Source: JAWKWH01 sp041582695 (GTDB lineage: Bacteria > Pseudomonadota > Alphaproteobacteria > Rhizobiales > Rhizobiaceae). Taken from it: a stretch of DNA of 33,536 nt. The translations under genes were made by a program, and so were the position numbers. The notes beneath the pieces were generated by a model. That model made no database searches and was not told where the DNA came from. It saw nothing but the letters and a program-made list of their open reading frames with translations. The DNA is taken from contig JBFIBB010000005.1 in the NCBI GenBank assembly GCA_041582695.1, forward strand, positions 1 through 33,536. The letters are read 5' to 3'. Shown here piece after piece: positions 33,505 through 33,536 of the stretch (its first letter is position 1; each line of letters starts with the position of its first letter).

Positions 33505-33536
33505 TCTCCCTATCATCGAGCCGGCCCGATAGATCG

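Overview
The window reads as a chromosomal core segment of an alphaproteobacterium of the order Hyphomicrobiales (Rhizobiales), most like the Phyllobacteriaceae/Mesorhizobium branch. This rests on high GC, the gene order sucA-sucB-lysE-SDR-lpdA and rimM-trmD-rplS, the alanine-rich L19 tail, sdhCDAB in that order, and CtrA-type TTAA boxes. The genus is an inference from gene content. No IS element, prophage, CRISPR array, tRNA or rRNA gene was seen.

Layout. 1-3297: a YbbA/YbbP-type ABC ATPase and FtsX-like permease, with the possible start of a divergent gene at the left edge. 3298-6274: a Bax inhibitor-1 family membrane protein with a clear terminator, a GNAT acetyltransferase and a leucine-dehydrogenase-type amino acid dehydrogenase. 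6281-7919 (minus): TetR regulator, YciI-like protein and an exported MsrA; the regulator is preceded by two palindromic operators. 8092-11506 (minus): the succinate dehydrogenase operon sdhCDAB, read from a recognisable promoter. 11712-16031: a small lipoprotein, divergent from a 1061-residue exported caspase-like/TPR protein, then a small secreted protein with CtrA-like boxes and a strong terminator. 16033-19164: leuC (minus) divergent from an L,D-transpeptidase and an NlpC-like DUF1287 protein, both with Tat-type signals. 19165-21438 (minus): amino-acid ABC substrate-binding protein, permease and a methyltransferase, with no ATPase. 21538-23616 (minus): rimM, trmD, rplS and a terminator. 23719-26217 (plus): xerC, a TraB/GumN protein and a 73-residue secreted peptide. 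26257-33482 (minus): the 2-oxoglutarate dehydrogenase operon sucA-sucB-lysE-SDR-lpdA.

Together the window holds much of the oxidative half of the TCA cycle (2-oxoglutarate dehydrogenase E1/E2/E3 and succinate dehydrogenase), leucine metabolism in both directions (leuC for synthesis, a leucine-type dehydrogenase for breakdown), a translation/tRNA modification group, and a set of envelope proteins (caspase-TPR, L,D-transpeptidase, DUF1287, lipoprotein, small secreted proteins, exported MsrA). The most unusual parts are the caspase-TPR protein with a 204-residue internal duplication, the paired TetR operators, and the CtrA-box/hairpin leader of the small secreted protein. I found no convincing new multi-gene system; most of the window is well-known core metabolism.
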